Source: Arthrobacter sp. StoSoilB19
GTDB taxonomy: Bacteria > Actinomycetota > Actinomycetes > Actinomycetales > Micrococcaceae
DNA length: 64,000 bases
Assembly (NCBI RefSeq): GCF_019977275.1
Contig: NZ_AP024650.1
Span: 3,968,001 to 4,032,000 of the forward strand
Reading direction: 5' to 3'
Shown here: positions 1-8,379 of the stretch, piece after piece
Layout of the letters: each line of letters starts with the position of its first letter
How positions within the stretch are numbered: the stretch's first letter is position 1
Notes under the pieces: model-generated
The model's input: the letters and a program-made list of their open reading frames with translations, nothing else
The model's database searches: none
What the model was told of the DNA's origin: nothing
Made by a program: the position numbers and the translations under genes

Positions 1-1036
1 GGATTCCGACGGCGGCAGCCGCCAGCAGGAAGCGGACCACGCCGTCGTCGTCTGCTCCCGGAACAAATTTCACGTAGTAGTGCAGCACGGCAGGCACGAT
101 CCCGGCAGCGCCATTGGTGGGCGCGGTGACGATCCGCCCGCCGGCCGCATTCTCCTCATTGACGGCGAGCGCGAACAGGTTGACCCATTCCATCGCCAGC
201 AGCGGGTCCGCCGGCGCCTGGACGGGCGACGGCGTTGCTGCCGCCGCCTTTGCGGACGCCTCCGCCGATGCTGCGGAGGCAGTCAGCCTGCGGAACAGCG
301 CAGGTGCGCGCCGGGGTACCTTGAGGCCGCCCGGCAGGATGCCCTCGGCGTTGCAGCCGTTCTCCACGCATTCGCGCATCACGGCCCACAGGCCCAGCAG
401 CTTATCCCGCAGTTCGGCTTCGCTGTGCCAGGTGAGCTCATTGGCCAGCATGACGTCGGAGATGGACATGCCTTCGCGGCTGCAGATCTGCAGGAGCTCG
501 TCCGCCGTGGAGAACGGGTAGGGCAGGACGGTGTCGTCCGCCACCACCTTGTCCGCGCCTTCCGCGTCGCCGTCCACCACGAACCCGCCGCCGATCGAGT
601 AGAAGCTCCGCTCGCTCAGCACGGCTCCGGTGTGGTCGAAAGCCCGGAAGGTCATGCCGTTGGGGTGCGCGGGAAGGGACTTGCGGCGGTGGAGCACCAC
701 GTCCTCTTCCCAGTTGAAGTCCACGCGGTGCGAGCCGGCGACGTGCAGTTCAGCGTTGAGGGCCGCGGCCGCCACCTGGTCGTCCGCGGTGAACGTATCC
801 ACCGTTTCGGGTTCCAGGCCCTGCAGTCCCAGGACCACCGCCTTGTCGGAGCCGTGGCCGCGCCCCGTGGCGCCCAGGGAACCGAACAGTTCCGACTGGA
901 CGCGCACGGTGGATGCCAGCTGGCCGTCGCCCTTCAGGCCATCGGCGAAGAGCTTGGCCGCCCGCATCGGGCCCACCGTGTGTGATGACGAGGGCCCGAT
1001 GCCAACAGAGAACAGGTCCAGGACGCTGAGCGCCAT
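1..1036 (-). CDS. sdaA: L-serine ammonia-lyase (serine dehydratase), 3' end cut by window edge
   Basis: Iron-sulfur serine dehydratase that converts L-serine to pyruvate and ammonia in the cytosol. The N-terminus MALSVLDLFSVGIGPSSSHT carries the SSSHT signature of the family. About 345 codons are present; the C-terminal part, including the late cluster-binding cysteines, runs off the window. The start ATG overlaps the stop of soxG (ATGA), so the gene is translationally coupled as the last visible gene of the sarcosine operon. In context it removes the serine that GlyA makes from sarcosine-derived glycine, giving pyruvate. The call is secure; only the 3' end is missing. Confidence 0.93.
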   Translation of the reverse strand, partial: MALSVLDLFSVGIGPSSSHTVGPMRAAKLFADGLKGDGQLASTVRVQSELFGSLGATGRGHGSDKAVVLGLQGLEPETVDTFTADDQVAAAALNAELHVAGSHRVDFNWEEDVVLHRRKSLPAHPNGMTFRAFDHTGAVLSERSFYSIGGGFVVDGDAEGADKVVADDTVLPYPFSTADELLQICSREGMSISDVMLANELTWHSEAELRDKLLGLWAVMRECVENGCNAEGILPGGLKVPRRAPALFRRLTASAASAEASAKAAAATPSPVQAPADPLLAMEWVNLFALAVNEENAAGGRIVTAPTNGAAGIVPAVLHYYVKFVPGADDDGVVRFLLAAAAVGI

Positions 1037-1674
1037 CAGGGGACCTCTGGCGAGGCGTACTCCCGCATGGCGTCCAGCAGCCACCGGCCCAGGAACTCGG
1101 CGAACGATGCCCGCGGGAAGATCCGGAAGGAGTCCTCACCGGTCTTCCACAGGATGGCGGGGATGTTGGCGATCTCCGTGGAGTAGGCGGTGCCCGCCTT
1201 GAACACCCGGGGGTGCAGGTCCAGCGAGCAGCCCTTTTCCAGGACCGCCCGGGCACGGGGGCCGGACAGTTCGAACGTGGTCCGGTTGGCGGACAGGTCC
1301 ACCACCTGGCCCGCGCCGTCGCCCAGCGCGTCCCGGAGGGCGGGGATCAGGCCGCCGCCCAGGGACTCGTGTGCCTCGGTGGGTGCCACCACCAGGAATT
1401 CACCGGGTCCCAGCCAGAGGACCGAGGTGTCGCCGGAGCTGTCCACGGCGCCGACGCCGGCCGGCAGTCCGCCGGTGACGGCGGCCAGGCGCTGCGCGGT
1501 GTCCGATCCTGCCTGGGCCCGGAGACCCACCATGGTGAGGAAGGGCAGCTCCCTAAGTTCGACGGTGCCGGCCAGGGAGCCTGCCGCGAAGGCCTCCGCG
1601 AGCTGCCTGGCTGGGCTGACGCGGGCTGCGAGATTCTTGTCTGCGGCGGTGGGGGATGCTGCTGTTTCAGCCAT
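1036..1674 (-). CDS. soxG: Sarcosine oxidase subunit gamma
   Basis: Small subunit (212 aa) of the heterotetrameric, folate-dependent sarcosine oxidase, which oxidises sarcosine to glycine, H2O2 and 5,10-methylene-THF. I chose the ATG that gives MAETAASPTAADKN. It overlaps the 3' end of soxA by 8 bp, as expected for this tightly packed operon; an in-frame start 45 bp upstream would overlap soxA much more. The sequence has the aminomethyltransferase-like (GcvT/YgfZ-type) features of SoxG, including LWLGPGEFLVVAP. Its stop overlaps the sdaA start. Confidence 0.92.
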   Translation of the reverse strand: MAETAASPTAADKNLAARVSPARQLAEAFAAGSLAGTVELRELPFLTMVGLRAQAGSDTAQRLAAVTGGLPAGVGAVDSSGDTSVLWLGPGEFLVVAPTEAHESLGGGLIPALRDALGDGAGQVVDLSANRTTFELSGPRARAVLEKGCSLDLHPRVFKAGTAYSTEIANIPAILWKTGEDSFRIFPRASFAEFLGRWLLDAMREYASPEVP

Positions 1675-4609
1675 CTTTACGGGTCCCTTCTGGGTCAAAA
1701 AGCACTGTTTCTGCAACAACTACGTCAACCAGCTGGTCGCCGGCGGCGGCCACCAGTGTTTCGCCGATGCGGTTGCGGCCGTTCTTGATCAGGGCCAGGC
1801 CGAACGACCTGCCCAGCGCTGCGCTGTGGTAGCTGGAGGTGACGAAGCCTTCCATGGGCACCGGCCCGTAGGCCGGGTTGGTGGAGCGTCCCTTTTCCAC
1901 CAACTGGGCGCCTTCGGGCAGCCGGAGCGTTCCGTCGACGGGCAGGACGCTCACCAGGTGCTTGCGGTCCTCGCGCTGGGCATCGGCCCGGGAGTAGGAG
2001 CGCTTGCCGATGAAGTCCTTGGCCTTGGAGACAATCCACTCCATCCCGGCATCCTGCGGCGTGACGGTGCCGTCCGTGTCCTGGCCGACGATCGGGTAAC
2101 CCTTTTCGGCGCGCAGCACGTGCATGGTTTCCGTGCCGTAGGGGGTGATGTTGAATTCAGCACCTGCGGCGGCCACGGCTTCCCAGGTGTTCAGTCCGTA
2201 CCAGGCCGGCACGTTGATTTCGTAGGCCAGTTCGCCGGAGAACGAAATCCGGCAGATCCGGGCCCGCACGCCGGAGGCAAGGATGGTTTCGCGGAAGGTC
2301 ATGAACGGGAACGCCTCGGCCTCCAGGCCACCGTTGGCTGCCAGTTCCGGAGCCACCTTCGCGATGACTTCGCGGGACTTGGGTCCCACGACGGCGATGG
2401 TGCTCCACTGTTCCGTCACCGAGGTGCAGTGCACGTCCAGTTCGGGCCACTCGGTCTGCAGCCACTCCTCCAGCCAGTCCAGGACCTTCGCGGCGCCGCC
2501 GGTGGTGGTGGTCATGAAGTAGGTGTCGTCGTCCACGCGGAGGGTCACGCCGTCGTCGAAGATCATCCCGTCCGGCGTGCACATGACGCCGTAACGCGCC
2601 GAACCCGGGGCGAGCTTCTTGAACGCGTTGGTGTAAACCCGGTTCAGGAACTCCCCCGCGTCCTTGCCGCGGATCTCGATCTTGCCCAGGGTGGTGGCGT
2701 CCATGAAGCCCACGGATTCGCGGACGGCGGCGCACTCGCGGAGCACGGCAGCGTCCATGTCCTCCCCGCCCTGGGGGTAGTACCAGGGCCGCTTCCACTG
2801 TCCAACGTCCTCGAACAGTGCGCCCTTGGCGACGTGCCAGGGGTGGATGGAGGTGATGCGGGCGGGGTCGAACAGTTCACCGCGCTGGCGTCCGGCCAGT
2901 GCCGCGAAGGCCACCGGGGTGAACGGTGCACGGTAGGTGGTGGTGCCGATGTCGCCGATGCCGCGCGAGGCCTCGCCGGCCGTGCGGAGGGCCGCCGCGA
3001 TCACGCCGATGGCGTTGACGCCGGAGGTCTTGCCCTGGTCGTTGGCGGTGCTGATGGAGGTGTACCGCTTGATGTGCTCCACGGAACGCATGCCGGCCCC
3101 GGTGGAGCGCAGCACATCAGCCACGGACTGGTCGCGCTGGAAGTCCACGAAGTGGTGGTGCCAGTCGTCGGGGGTGCCGTTCTCCCCCGGCACCAGCCAG
3201 AGCTGGCGGGTGGGGGCGGCGGCCTTGGGCTCAGCGAAAACGGAAGGCTCGACGGCGGATTCGAAGCCCGCGGCGATGGCGGCCCGCGCGCCGGCGGAGA
3301 CGCCCTCGGCAAGGCAGTCGGCGGTGGCGAAGGAGCCGCGGCCGGAGCCGATGGTCTGCTGGTTGGGCACTTCGGTGCTGGGCACGAAGGCTGCCAGCTC
3401 GTCGTCCCAGCGCAGCTTGCCCTGCCGCTGCGAGTGCAGGTGGACCAGCGGGCTCCAGCCGCCGGACACCGCCAGCAGGTCGCAGGCGATCTGCTCGATG
3501 CCGGAGGTGAGCTCGCCGTCGTCGTTGATGCTGCGGACGGTGACGCCGTCCAGCCGGCCGGATGCGTCGGCAGAGGTGTTGGCCACCGCGCTGCCGATCA
3601 GCACCCGGATTCCGGATTCGACGGCGGCAGTTGCCACGGCGGTCAGCGCAGGGCGGGCGTCCACCACCGCGGCAACCTTGACGCCGGCGGCGGCGAGATC
3701 GGCTGCGGCGGCGTAGGCACTGTCGTTGGTGGTGCTGATGACCACGCGCTTCCCGGCGGCCACGCCGTACCGGTTGAGGTAGGTGCGGACGGCCGATGCC
3801 AGCATGATGCCGGGGCGGTCGTTGTTCTCGAACACCAGGGGACGTTCGTGGGCGCCGGGCGCCAGGACCACCTGGTTGGCACGGATGTGCCAAATCCGCT
3901 GGCGTGACACACCGGGAGCCGCGGGGCTGCCCAGGTGGTCGGTGCGGTTCTGGACGGCGATGACGTAGTTGGCGTCGTAGGCGCCGAACGCGGTGGTGCG
4001 GTTCAGCACGGTGGATTCCGCGCCGGACACCAGCTCGGCTTCGACGTCGGCCACCCATTCCAGGGCGGGCTTGCCCTCGATGGTCTCTGCCACGCCCGGG
4101 GCCGTGGAGCCGGAGAGCAGGGAGCCGCCGAGCTCGGGCTGGTCGTCCAGGAGCATCACGCGGGCACCGCTGCGGACTGCCTCGCGGGCCGCGGCCAGGC
4201 CGGCAGGGCCGCCGCCGATGACCAGGATGTCGGTGTGGACGTACTTCTTGTCGTACTCGGCGCGGTCATCTTCCGGATCCAGCTTGCCCAGGCCGTTCAG
4301 CAGGGTGGCCTGCAGCCCGTCCACCAGCGAGACGGTGGTGGCAGGGAGCATGGACTCGGCGACGTGGCCGGGGAACCGGGCCTCCACGCGGACCAGGGCG
4401 TTGGCTTCCTCGACGCCGGCGGACATGATGCCGCGGGGGCGGTCCTCGTAGAGCGAGTTGCCTGCGGCGATGTGGCCGTTGGCCAGCAGTGCCGAGGCCA
4501 GGGTGTCGCCGGGGTGCCCGGTGAACTCCTCGCCGTCAACGGTGAAGCGCCAGGAAATGGTGCGGTCGATGCGGCCGCCGGTTGCCAGGCGGGCGTTCTG
4601 GGAAGTCAC
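1667..4609 (-). CDS. soxA: Sarcosine oxidase subunit alpha
   Basis: Large subunit (980 aa) of heterotetrameric sarcosine oxidase. The N-terminal part is a ferredoxin-like 2Fe-2S-fold domain with the tight motif HPGDTLASALLANG (residues 32-45). A Rossmann NAD-binding region follows with VIGGGPAGLAAA at about 130-141. The C-terminal ~380 residues resemble the glycine-cleavage T-protein and bind tetrahydrofolate. The chosen start is the GTG at 4609, which overlaps the soxD stop (GTGA) and has GGAAGGAG just upstream. Length and domain order match the family. Confidence 0.95.
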   Translation of the reverse strand: MTSQNARLATGGRIDRTISWRFTVDGEEFTGHPGDTLASALLANGHIAAGNSLYEDRPRGIMSAGVEEANALVRVEARFPGHVAESMLPATTVSLVDGLQATLLNGLGKLDPEDDRAEYDKKYVHTDILVIGGGPAGLAAAREAVRSGARVMLLDDQPELGGSLLSGSTAPGVAETIEGKPALEWVADVEAELVSGAESTVLNRTTAFGAYDANYVIAVQNRTDHLGSPAAPGVSRQRIWHIRANQVVLAPGAHERPLVFENNDRPGIMLASAVRTYLNRYGVAAGKRVVISTTNDSAYAAAADLAAAGVKVAAVVDARPALTAVATAAVESGIRVLIGSAVANTSADASGRLDGVTVRSINDDGELTSGIEQIACDLLAVSGGWSPLVHLHSQRQGKLRWDDELAAFVPSTEVPNQQTIGSGRGSFATADCLAEGVSAGARAAIAAGFESAVEPSVFAEPKAAAPTRQLWLVPGENGTPDDWHHHFVDFQRDQSVADVLRSTGAGMRSVEHIKRYTSISTANDQGKTSGVNAIGVIAAALRTAGEASRGIGDIGTTTYRAPFTPVAFAALAGRQRGELFDPARITSIHPWHVAKGALFEDVGQWKRPWYYPQGGEDMDAAVLRECAAVRESVGFMDATTLGKIEIRGKDAGEFLNRVYTNAFKKLAPGSARYGVMCTPDGMIFDDGVTLRVDDDTYFMTTTTGGAAKVLDWLEEWLQTEWPELDVHCTSVTEQWSTIAVVGPKSREVIAKVAPELAANGGLEAEAFPFMTFRETILASGVRARICRISFSGELAYEINVPAWYGLNTWEAVAAAGAEFNITPYGTETMHVLRAEKGYPIVGQDTDGTVTPQDAGMEWIVSKAKDFIGKRSYSRADAQREDRKHLVSVLPVDGTLRLPEGAQLVEKGRSTNPAYGPVPMEGFVTSSYHSAALGRSFGLALIKNGRNRIGETLVAAAGDQLVDVVVAETVLFDPEGTRKDG

Positions 4610-4977
4610 TTGGTCGCTCCTTCCGGGGCGGTGCTGGGGCTGAGAGGGGTGGTGCTCGCCGGGCCGGTGCTTGCGGTGCCGGTATCGGCTGCAGGCGGGA
4701 CGGGCGCGGCCGGCCGCGGCACGCCCATCGGGTACACGGCCTGGATGTCGTAGCTCACGGTGTCGCGGAGCATGTTGAACCACTGGCGGCAGCCTGTGCT
4801 GTGGACCCAGCGTTCGGCGAAGATGCCCTTGGGGTTCTCGCGGTAGAAGAGGTAGCGGGACCATTCGGTGTCGCTCAGCTCGTACGGGTTCTCCGGATAC
4901 GGAACGTGGGCCTGGCCACCGTAGTGGAATTCGGTTTCGTCCCGCGGGCCGCAGTTGGGGCATGGGATCAGCAGCAT
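4606..4977 (-). CDS. soxD: Sarcosine oxidase subunit delta
   Basis: Zinc-binding small subunit (123 aa) of sarcosine oxidase. It begins MLLIPCPNCGPRDETEF, where Cys6 and Cys9 form the CxxC pair of the family's zinc site. The STGCRQWFN segment supplies a further Cys. The protein is slightly longer than the ~100-aa reference subunits because of a Pro/Ala/Thr-rich tail (about residues 83-123). It sits between soxB (29-bp gap) and soxA (4-bp GTGA overlap), the canonical soxBDA order. Confidence 0.93.
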   Translation of the reverse strand: MLLIPCPNCGPRDETEFHYGGQAHVPYPENPYELSDTEWSRYLFYRENPKGIFAERWVHSTGCRQWFNMLRDTVSYDIQAVYPMGVPRPAAPVPPAADTGTASTGPASTTPLSPSTAPEGATK

Positions 4978-5006
4978 GTGCGTTAGTCCTTTTCTGGTGG
5001 CGGCGG

Positions 5007-6227
5007 CTAGTGGGCCACGGCGGCGGCGCCGTGTTCGTCGATGAGGGCGCCGGTTTCGAAGCGCTCCAGCGAGAACGGCTTGTTCAGTGCGTGCGGGGCG
5101 CCGGTGGCGATGGTGTGCGCGAAGGTCAGGCCGGCGGCGGGCGTGCCCTTGAACCCGCCGGTACCCCAGCCGCAGTTCACGAACATGTTCTCCACCGGGG
5201 TCAGGCCCACGATCGGGGAAGCGTCCAGGGTGGTGTCCACGATCCCGCCCCAGGTCCGGAGCACGTGGGCCCGGGCGAAGATGGGGAAGAGCTCGACGGC
5301 GGCCGCCATCTGCTGCTCGATCACGTGGAAGGAGCCGCGCTGGCCGTAGCCGTTGTAGGAGTCGACGCCGGCGCCCATGACCAGTTCGCCCTTGTGGGCC
5401 TGGGAGACGTAGACGTGGACGTGGTTGGACATGACCACCGTGGGGTGGACGGGCTCGTGCAGTTCGGACACCAGCGCCTGCAGCGGGTGGGACTGGATGG
5501 GCAGCTGGAAGCCGGCCATTTCGGCCAGGACCGAGCTGTGGCCTGCGGCGCAGAGGCCCACCTTTTCGGTGTTGATGGTGCCGCGGTTGGTCTTGACGCC
5601 CACCACGCGGTCCCCCTCCTTCAGGAAGCCGGTCACCTCGCAGTTCTGGATGATGTCAACGCCCATTTCGTCGCATTTGCGGGCGAAGGCCCAGGCCACG
5701 TGGTCGTGCTTGGCGATGCCGGCGCGCGGCTGGTAGGTGGCGCCCATGACGGGGTAGCGGATGTTGTCGCGGATGTTCAGGATGGGGCAGAGTTCCTTGA
5801 CCTGCTGCGGGTCCAGCCATTCGGCGTCCACGCCGTTGAGCTTGTTGGCGCCCACGCGGCGGATGCTTTCGCGGACGTCGCCCAGGGTGTGGGCCAGGTT
5901 CATCACGCCGCGCTGGCTGAACAGGAAGTCGTACTCGAGTTCCTCGGGCAGGATCTCCCAGAGCTTGAGGGCGTGCTCGTAGATGGCCGCACTCTCATCC
6001 CAGAGGTAGTTGGAGCGGATGATGGTGGTGTTGCGGGCCATGTTGCCGCCGGCCAGCCAGCCTTTTTCCAGGACGGCAATGTTGGTCATCCCGTGGTTCT
6101 TGGCCAGGAAGTAGGCGGTGGCCAGGCCGTGCCCGCCGCCGCCCACGATCACGGCGTCATAGGAGGACTTGGGTTCCGGGTTCCGCCAGAGGAAGTCCGG
6201 GTGCTCCGGAAGGTGCTGGGTGCTCAC
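5007..6227 (-). CDS. soxB: Sarcosine oxidase subunit beta
   Basis: Flavin-bearing catalytic subunit (406 aa) of heterotetrameric sarcosine oxidase, where sarcosine is oxidised at FAD; family members also carry covalent FMN. The FAD-binding motif VIVGGGGHGLATAYFLA is at about residues 27-43. The C-terminal region contains the substrate-side motif GWGTGGFKGTPAAG. The GTG start overlaps the glyA stop (GTGA), so glyA and soxB are translationally coupled. Full length. Confidence 0.95.
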   Translation of the reverse strand: MSTQHLPEHPDFLWRNPEPKSSYDAVIVGGGGHGLATAYFLAKNHGMTNIAVLEKGWLAGGNMARNTTIIRSNYLWDESAAIYEHALKLWEILPEELEYDFLFSQRGVMNLAHTLGDVRESIRRVGANKLNGVDAEWLDPQQVKELCPILNIRDNIRYPVMGATYQPRAGIAKHDHVAWAFARKCDEMGVDIIQNCEVTGFLKEGDRVVGVKTNRGTINTEKVGLCAAGHSSVLAEMAGFQLPIQSHPLQALVSELHEPVHPTVVMSNHVHVYVSQAHKGELVMGAGVDSYNGYGQRGSFHVIEQQMAAAVELFPIFARAHVLRTWGGIVDTTLDASPIVGLTPVENMFVNCGWGTGGFKGTPAAGLTFAHTIATGAPHALNKPFSLERFETGALIDEHGAAAVAH

Positions 6228-7564
6228 TGGGCGGCTCCAATCAGATCTGCTTCAGCGTCGGCCAGGCCGGCGTCGGCGGTGAGGTGCGGGTAAAGGGGGA
6301 ACTTTTCGGCCAGGGCCGTCACGCGTTCGCGGAGTTCGACGGCGGTGTCCCCGGGCAGGGTGCCCGTGCCGGCCGATGCGATCAGCGCGGAGGCGATGAT
6401 GTCGGCCACTTCGGTGAACTCGGCGGCGCCGAATCCGCGGGCGGCCAGGGCGGGGGTGCCGATCCGGAGGCCGGAGGAAACCATCGGCGGGCGGGGATCG
6501 AACGGGACGGCGTTGCGGTTGACGGTGATGCCGATCTTGTGGAGGGCGTCTTCACCCTGCTGGCCGTCCAGTTCGGAGTGGCGCAGGTCCACCAGGACCA
6601 GGTGGACGTCGGTGCCGCCGTTGACCACGGAGATGCCTGCGGCCTGGACGTCCGGCTGGAGGAGTCGCTCTGCCAGCAGCTTTGCTCCCTGCAGGACGCG
6701 CTCCTGGCGTTCCTTGAATTCAGGAGCAGCGGCAAGTTTGAAGGCCACCGCCTTGGCGGCAACCACGTGCTCCAGCGGTCCGCCCTGCTGGCCGGGAAAC
6801 ACGGCGCTGTTGATCTTCTTGGCGTATTCCTCCTTGGCGAGGATGACGCCGCCGCGGGGTCCGCCAAGGGTCTTGTGGGTGGTGGTGGTGACCACGTCGG
6901 CGTACGGGACGGGGTTGGGATGCAGGCCTGCAGCCACCAGGCCGGCGAAGTGGGCCATGTCCACCATGAGGTAGGCGCCCACGAGGTCGGCGATACGGCG
7001 GAATTCGGCGAAGTCCAGCTGGCGGGAGTAGGCGGACCAGCCGGCCACGATCAGTTTGGGCTTGTGTTCCAGGGCCAGCGCTTCCACCTCGGCCATGTCC
7101 ACGCGGAGGTCTGATTCGCGGACGTGGTAGGGGACCACGTTGTAGAGCTTGCCGGAGAAGTTGATCTTCATCCCGTGGGTCAGGTGGCCGCCGTGGGCCA
7201 GGGAGAGGCCAAGGATGGTGTCACCCGGGTTCAGCAGGGCGAACATGGCGGCGGCGTTGGCCTGCGCGCCGGAGTGCGGCTGGACGTTGGCGAATTCGGC
7301 GCCGAAGAGGGCTTTGACGCGGTCGATGGCGAGCTGTTCAATGACGTCCACGTGCTCGCAGCCGCCGTAGTAGCGCTTGCCCGGGTAGCCTTCGGCGTAC
7401 TTGTTGGTCAGGACCGAGCCCTGGGCTTCCATCACGGCTGACGGAGCGAAGTTCTCCGACGCGATCATTTCAAGGGTGGACTGCTGGCGGTGCAGTTCCC
7501 GTGCCACAGCGGCGGCGACGTCGGCGTCAACCGTGGCGAGCGAGGCGTTCAGTACATCCTGCAT
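6224..7564 (-). CDS. glyA: Serine hydroxymethyltransferase
   Basis: PLP enzyme (446 aa) interconverting glycine plus 5,10-methylene-THF with serine plus THF. The PLP lysine is K231 in TTTTHKTLGGPRGG; the N-terminal LEMIASENFAP and KYAEGYPGKRYYGG motifs are intact. It is the first gene of the minus-strand sox operon, with RBS AGAAGGAG upstream of its ATG. It uses both products of sarcosine oxidase, glycine and the methylene-folate, to make serine for SdaA. It may be a catabolic paralogue alongside a housekeeping glyA elsewhere in the genome, which cannot be seen here. Confidence 0.96.
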   Translation of the reverse strand: MQDVLNASLATVDADVAAAVARELHRQQSTLEMIASENFAPSAVMEAQGSVLTNKYAEGYPGKRYYGGCEHVDVIEQLAIDRVKALFGAEFANVQPHSGAQANAAAMFALLNPGDTILGLSLAHGGHLTHGMKINFSGKLYNVVPYHVRESDLRVDMAEVEALALEHKPKLIVAGWSAYSRQLDFAEFRRIADLVGAYLMVDMAHFAGLVAAGLHPNPVPYADVVTTTTHKTLGGPRGGVILAKEEYAKKINSAVFPGQQGGPLEHVVAAKAVAFKLAAAPEFKERQERVLQGAKLLAERLLQPDVQAAGISVVNGGTDVHLVLVDLRHSELDGQQGEDALHKIGITVNRNAVPFDPRPPMVSSGLRIGTPALAARGFGAAEFTEVADIIASALIASAGTGTLPGDTAVELRERVTALAEKFPLYPHLTADAGLADAEADLIGAAQ

Positions 7565-7690
7565 GGTTCTCCTTCTGGGGCCCTTCGAAGTTACTGATCC
7601 ATAACTGATCTGTAACTGATATATTAGAACTGACGTAATAGTATGTTGTAGATCACGCGGCAGTCAATAGCTACCTTGGGAGAGCTCGGA
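7565..7690. promoter_or_regulatory. Divergent glyA/gntR control region with triple 11-bp-spaced repeat
   Basis: The 126-bp gap is A+T-rich against its surroundings. TTACTGAT (7591-7598), TAACTGAT (7602-7609) and TAACTGAT (7613-7620) repeat exactly every 11 bp. TATTA (7622-7626) and TAATA (7636-7640) form an inverted repeat with a 9-bp spacer just beyond. This is the only common control point for the sox operon and its GntR-type regulator, so the elements are the natural candidates for that regulator's operator. No start site can be fixed from sequence alone. Confidence 0.6.
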
Positions 7691-8359
7691 ATGAGCGTAA
7701 TGACAGAGAACCAGCTGGCCGGAGAAGGCGACCTCTCGCTCGCCGAGCAGGCCTACCGGCACCTCCGGGACCGGCTCATCATGCTCGACATCCGGCCGGG
7801 TGAGGCCATCAACGACGGCAAGCTCGCCGCCGAGCTCGGGATCGGCCGCACGCCGGTCCGGGAAGCGCTCAAGCGCCTGGAAGGTGACCACCTCGTCGTG
7901 TCGTACCCCCGCCGTGGAACGTTCGCCACCGTCGTCGACATCACCGAACTCGCGGACGTCTCCGAACTCCGGGAGTCATTGGAACCCCTGGCAGCCCGCC
8001 GGGCCGCCAAGCTGGCAACCCCTGCCCTGCGCAAGGAAATACGGGAAACCGCGGCGGCAATTGCCAGGATGGGGGCGGATGACGATCCCTATGACCTCAT
8101 GCGGTATGACATCAAGGTCCACCGCCTCATCTACCGGGCAGCCGCCAACACCCACCTCGAGGACGTGCTGATCCGTTACGACAACCTGGCCACCCGCATT
8201 TGGTGCATGGTGCTGGAAAAGGTGCCGTCAGTGGCGGAGCACATCGCCGAACACGTGGAACTGCTGGAGGCAGTGGCCGACGGCGACTCGGACCGGGCGG
8301 CCAAGCTGGCCCTTGAGCACGTGACCAGTTTCGAGCAGGCCATCCGCAGCGTGCTTTAG
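7691..8359 (+). CDS. GntR-family (FCD) transcriptional regulator
   Basis: DNA-binding regulator of 222 aa, FadR subgroup. The N-terminal winged helix includes GIGRTPVREALKRLEGDHLV (about residues 50-69). The C-terminal FCD helical domain has the acidic/His metal- or ligand-site residues (DIKVHRLIY, EHIAEHVELLE, LALEHV). The ATG at 7691 is preferred to a TTG 15 bp upstream because GGGAGAG lies at the right distance. It is divergent from glyA-soxBDAG-sdaA and most likely controls that operon in response to sarcosine, glycine or a related metabolite. The ligand is inferred. Confidence 0.88.
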   Translation: MSVMTENQLAGEGDLSLAEQAYRHLRDRLIMLDIRPGEAINDGKLAAELGIGRTPVREALKRLEGDHLVVSYPRRGTFATVVDITELADVSELRESLEPLAARRAAKLATPALRKEIRETAAAIARMGADDDPYDLMRYDIKVHRLIYRAAANTHLEDVLIRYDNLATRIWCMVLEKVPSVAEHIAEHVELLEAVADGDSDRAAKLALEHVTSFEQAIRSVL

Positions 8360-8379
8360 GCTGTCCGCCCGCCCGCCTT

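Noticed and set aside
1190..3907. Very long plus-strand open frame (over 900 codons) opposite soxA/soxG.
   Set aside because: High-G+C antisense shadow: low-complexity Gly/Val/Ala/His composition, no RBS, and the opposite strand encodes well-conserved sarcosine oxidase.
4610..4963. Extension of the soxA frame upstream through soxD.
   Set aside because: The upstream part is Pro/Arg-rich shadow of soxD; the GTG with GGAAGGAG and 4-bp overlap is a better start.
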